This document shows positions 62,101-64,000 of a stretch of DNA of 64,000 nt, one piece after another (position 1 is the first letter of the stretch; each line of letters opens with the position of its first letter). The notes under the pieces were generated by a model. It was not told the origin of the DNA, ran no database searches, and worked only from the letters and a program-made list of their open reading frames with translations. Source of the DNA: Timema cristinae (Eukaryota; Arthropoda; Insecta; Phasmatodea; Timematidae); contig JBCFYV010011164.1 of NCBI GenBank assembly GCA_039000515.1, forward strand, positions 44,385,159 through 44,449,158, in the 5' to 3' direction. The translations under genes were made by a program, and so were the position numbers.

Positions 62101-64000
62101 CGAAGATCTTCAAGTTCCTTGATATATTCTTGATCTGTCTCATCATCCTCTTGTTCAGAAAATCTTTCCCTATCTTCACTGTCACCAATATCCGGCATTT
62201 CTTGTTCATCCTCAGAATAAAAAGGTGATGTGTTATGTTCTTTAGTAGGTACGATTTTCTTTGTTTTGAGATGCTTTTTATCAGATTTCTTTTCCTTGGT
62301 GAATGTTGTTCTGTTTGTTGATGCTATAGCAATAGATATTGGTCTTCTGTTTGGCTCCTCTTTAGATACCATAGGTTTCTGACCCGGCCTTTGTATTGTG
62401 ATGGTAGATTTTGTATTCTTAATTCCAGATGATTTAGCGGATGTAACATTCTTTGTGGTCGGTTGTTGCTGTCTTGTATAAGATGTGTAAGTAGTAACCG
62501 AGGATATCTTGTTTCTTTCACTGGGAACAGTTACGTCAGATTTAGAAGGGTGCTTCTTAGGTTGAATATTGCTTGGAGATTTTATATGATGCTTTATAAC
62601 ATTCTTATCACTGTTGACTCGTGAAATTTTTGTATCTTTAGTTAAAACATTTCTTGGACTTTGATTTGCTGTTGATTGATCACGTCGTAATGGAACGCGT
62701 GGCTCAGATCTCTGATGTAAAACAGTTGATACTTCCCTAGTTGGTTTAGTTGAAATCGGCCGAGAATTTAGATTCCTTACGTCTTTGATTGGTATTGATT
62801 TTGTTGTGATTATTATTTTGGTGCGCGGTACTGTTGTATTCTTTTCAGGTTTTGGCTTGGACTTAATTTGTTTAGTCAAAGGGGATTTTTCTATATAAGG
62901 TTGATTTGGGTTTAGGTTTTGTTTTCTCATTGGTATAGATGACAATTTTTGTGCTGGGTGGACTGGTGAATCATCATCTACTATAAACTCCTCTGGTGGC
63001 GTTTCATCTTGTACATCATCAACATCATAATCATCAGTAATATATTCATTATGCTGATTTACATCATAAGTGTCTTGTCTTAAAGTATGAGCTCGGTTAT
63101 TAATGACGGTTGAAGATTCAAAGTAATCATTGTTTTTATTTGTAAATGATGTAGGAACACCCTTTTCTTTATTAGATGGTGACAAATCCCCCTTTTCAGG
63201 CAAATTGTCAAGATAAATTTCAGTTCGCTTCCTTTTTTCAGAAATATTTTCATTTAATTCTTCAACAATATCTTCCGCCGTTTTTACGGTCTCTGGACTA
63301 GATAGAGTAGAAGATCGATCAGTTGATCTATCATCAATATCATCTGGTGATTTTCTAGTTTTATGAAGTCTTGATTCCTTCGCAGTGTCAACATTTTTAA
63401 CAACTGGTTTCACCTTAACAGTAGCTGTAAACCCTGTTATCCTCTGTTGTGTTCTATCTGGACTTGATGATGGGGATGAGTAGTGAGCCCTTGAATTATC
63501 AAGCTTGTGAGATGTTCTAGGAGACGGTTGATCCAAAGTATCTTTTGGTTTGTTTTGTACAGATATCTTTGAAATATGATCACTTGGTTTCCTTATAATA
63601 TCTGCGGGATATCTGGAAGACGTAGGAGATTTTGTATGTTTACCTTGAATAGGAATTCTTGTATGTCTATCAGGACTAGGAAACTGTGAGGTTCTCTTAG
63701 GTATGTTGGACCTATTATCATCAACATTTTTTGTCGTATTTGGTGTAATTTGTCGTTCTGGACTTGTAATTGGAGATCGTTTATTTGATGGGTATCTTGA
63801 ACTACTGTTAGGAATTACTCTCTCAGGACTTAAGGATGGAGATCTTCCTTCAGGAGAGGATTCAGGTTTTCTTACAGAATAATTTTTATGAGGAATGATG
63901 TCCACAGAATACTGAACGTTAGTTGGGAGTTTGGTTATTTGTTGACTGTCTTTTTTCGAGCGGAATACTTCTGATGATTTGTCGGGTGTTCTGCCTTGTC
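59142..64000 (-). CDS. Giant coding exon of a smoothelin-like gene, 5' partial
   Basis: The minus-strand frame is open from the right edge (64000) to about 61450 without a stop. The first candidate start at 63905 is a GTG inside a longer open frame (QYSVDII...), so the true start lies outside the window. The product is hydrophilic, disorder-like and rich in Ser-Pro and Arg (SPER, SPDR, SPTRR), suiting a phosphorylated cytoskeletal or scaffold protein. Possible helical motifs are SVANRVSLFLEEAKK, SVRKAKLMFENIA and PSIFEARRGGKV. The element GYLQDTFSSRKHA occurs twice, 62 codons apart, followed by FPED(S/R)HFY. The exon ends at a GTAAAT donor in phase 0 after VEDIFDLELLEMM, the start of the SMTN helix. 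Nine frame breaks lie between 61450 and 59200, all of one sign. No SINE or transposon interrupts the exon. The smoothelin call rests on the next exon and the phase match; resemblance to Drosophila CG34417 is from memory and unchecked. Confidence 0.85.

Overview
The window is AT-rich nuclear DNA from an arthropod, most likely an insect. It holds one long split gene with canonical GT-AG introns, many tRNA-derived SINEs in the introns and flanks, several non-autonomous DNA transposons, a decayed LINE 3' end and simple repeats. No bacterial-type gene density, operons or CRISPR were seen. The order cannot be fixed by reading alone.

Right third (about 41.5-64 kb, minus strand): four exons of one protein-coding gene can be chained by splice sites and codon phase. 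They are a giant exon (59142 to beyond the right edge), a 200-base exon (52831-53030), a repeat-rich exon (45394-46196) and a 132-base exon (41477-41608). Joining the first two makes a helix ending in ERSAIRAQIR that I recognise as the smoothelin (SMTN) domain, so the gene is probably an arthropod smoothelin-like cytoskeletal protein. The 5' end lies beyond 64000. The expected C-terminal calponin-homology exons were not found and are probably left of the window. The downstream half of the giant exon carries nine frame breaks. All have the same sign, and all fit a one-base shortfall, eight of them in a homopolymer, so I read them as sequence error rather than gene death.

Left two thirds (1-41 kb): almost all repeats. 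SINE-A and SINE-B have Ser/Leu-like tRNA heads, SINE-C has a different tRNA head, and all three end in the same tail reading GTATAACCCGAACGGGTAGT then AAGACGCGGTGCTAA. SINE-D and SINE-E are further tRNA-headed families with other bodies. Many young copies have clear target-site duplications, and one insertion is tail only. DNA elements include two hAT-type elements with 8-9 bp duplications, TA- and TTAA-flanked inverted-repeat elements, a 780-base repeat pair and a foldback element with tRNA-like ends. A LINE 3' end lies at about 14.9-15.8 kb and an 87-base tandem array at 9.1-9.84 kb.

One plus-strand 138-base open exon (32965-33102), phase 0-0 with a CxxC-x4-C cluster, stands alone and may belong to a second gene. 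Other plus-strand exon candidates (12181-12402, 25042-25096) are weak.
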